DNA of 45,813 nucleotides, taken from assembly GCA_007280905.1 (NCBI GenBank), contig QYQM01000146.1, positions 1-45,813 on the forward strand. Reading direction: 5' to 3'. Origin of the DNA: Porphyromonadaceae bacterium (GTDB lineage: Bacteria; Bacteroidota; Bacteroidia; Bacteroidales; UBA12481). Shown here in pieces: positions 45,791 through 45,813 of this stretch. Below the pieces are notes generated by a model. That model saw nothing but the letters and a program-made list of their open reading frames with translations, had not been told where the DNA came from and did no database searches. The position numbers and the translations under genes are program-made. Positions within the stretch are counted from its first letter, which is position 1; the number at the start of each line of letters is the position of its first letter.

Positions 45791-45813
45791 ACATATGACT
45801 AACATAGTAGAGA

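Noticed and set aside
1-45813. CRISPR array, tRNA or rRNA genes
   Set aside because: No regularly spaced repeats and no recognisable tRNA or rRNA sequence were seen on either strand.

Overview
The window reads as Bacteroidota DNA, most likely from a polysaccharide-degrading marine, soil or gut-type lineage. The evidence is a SusC/SusD pair with a SusC-linked ECF sigma/FecR switch, many lipobox proteins, a type IX secretion C-terminal domain, Bacteroidota-type promoters (TTG-N19-TAnnTTTG), and weak Shine-Dalgarno sites. No rRNA, tRNA or CRISPR array was seen.

Layout. (1) Bases 1-5.5 kb are AT-rich accessory DNA on the + strand: an SDR/quinone-oxidoreductase pair framed by two similar large imperfect palindromes that recall attC recombination sites, then a Cys-rich protein, an HMA-like protein and a TonB receptor that look like a metal-handling operon. 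(2) A DDE insertion sequence lies at about 5.53-7.33 kb. (3) A sugar catabolic set follows: divergent fucP and fucI, then fucK. (4) From 12.4 to 44.1 kb almost everything is on the - strand and forms a polysaccharide utilisation locus (PUL). From its regulatory end: ECF sigma, FecR, STN-domain SusC, SusD, a strong terminator, then a long run of GH172 (DUF2961), GH116, a damaged second GH172/GH116 pair with a leftover GH94 tail, a lipoprotein with an internal repeat, a DUF6786-like lipoprotein, two related unassigned ~890-residue proteins, a secreted GH94-like protein, a TIM-barrel isomerase, GH2, a RidA/FkbO-like lipoprotein and a broken HzsA-like c-type cytochrome. (5) The right edge holds debris: an IS1380-like fragment and a shrunken second fecR copy.

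Working model. Glycan fragments are bound by SusD and imported by SusC. SusC signals through its STN domain to FecR and the sigma factor, periplasmic or surface GH172/GH116/GH2/GH94-like enzymes trim them, and the sugar enters through FucP, FucI and FucK. GH172 plus GH116, the absence of any visible fucosidase, and the known ability of FucP/FucI/FucK to handle D-arabinose together suggest a D-arabinofuranosyl glycan rather than a fucoside. This is inference.

Several genes carry clean internal deletions or frameshifts. Two frameshifts sit in 7-base homopolymers, so sequencing error must be separated from true decay.
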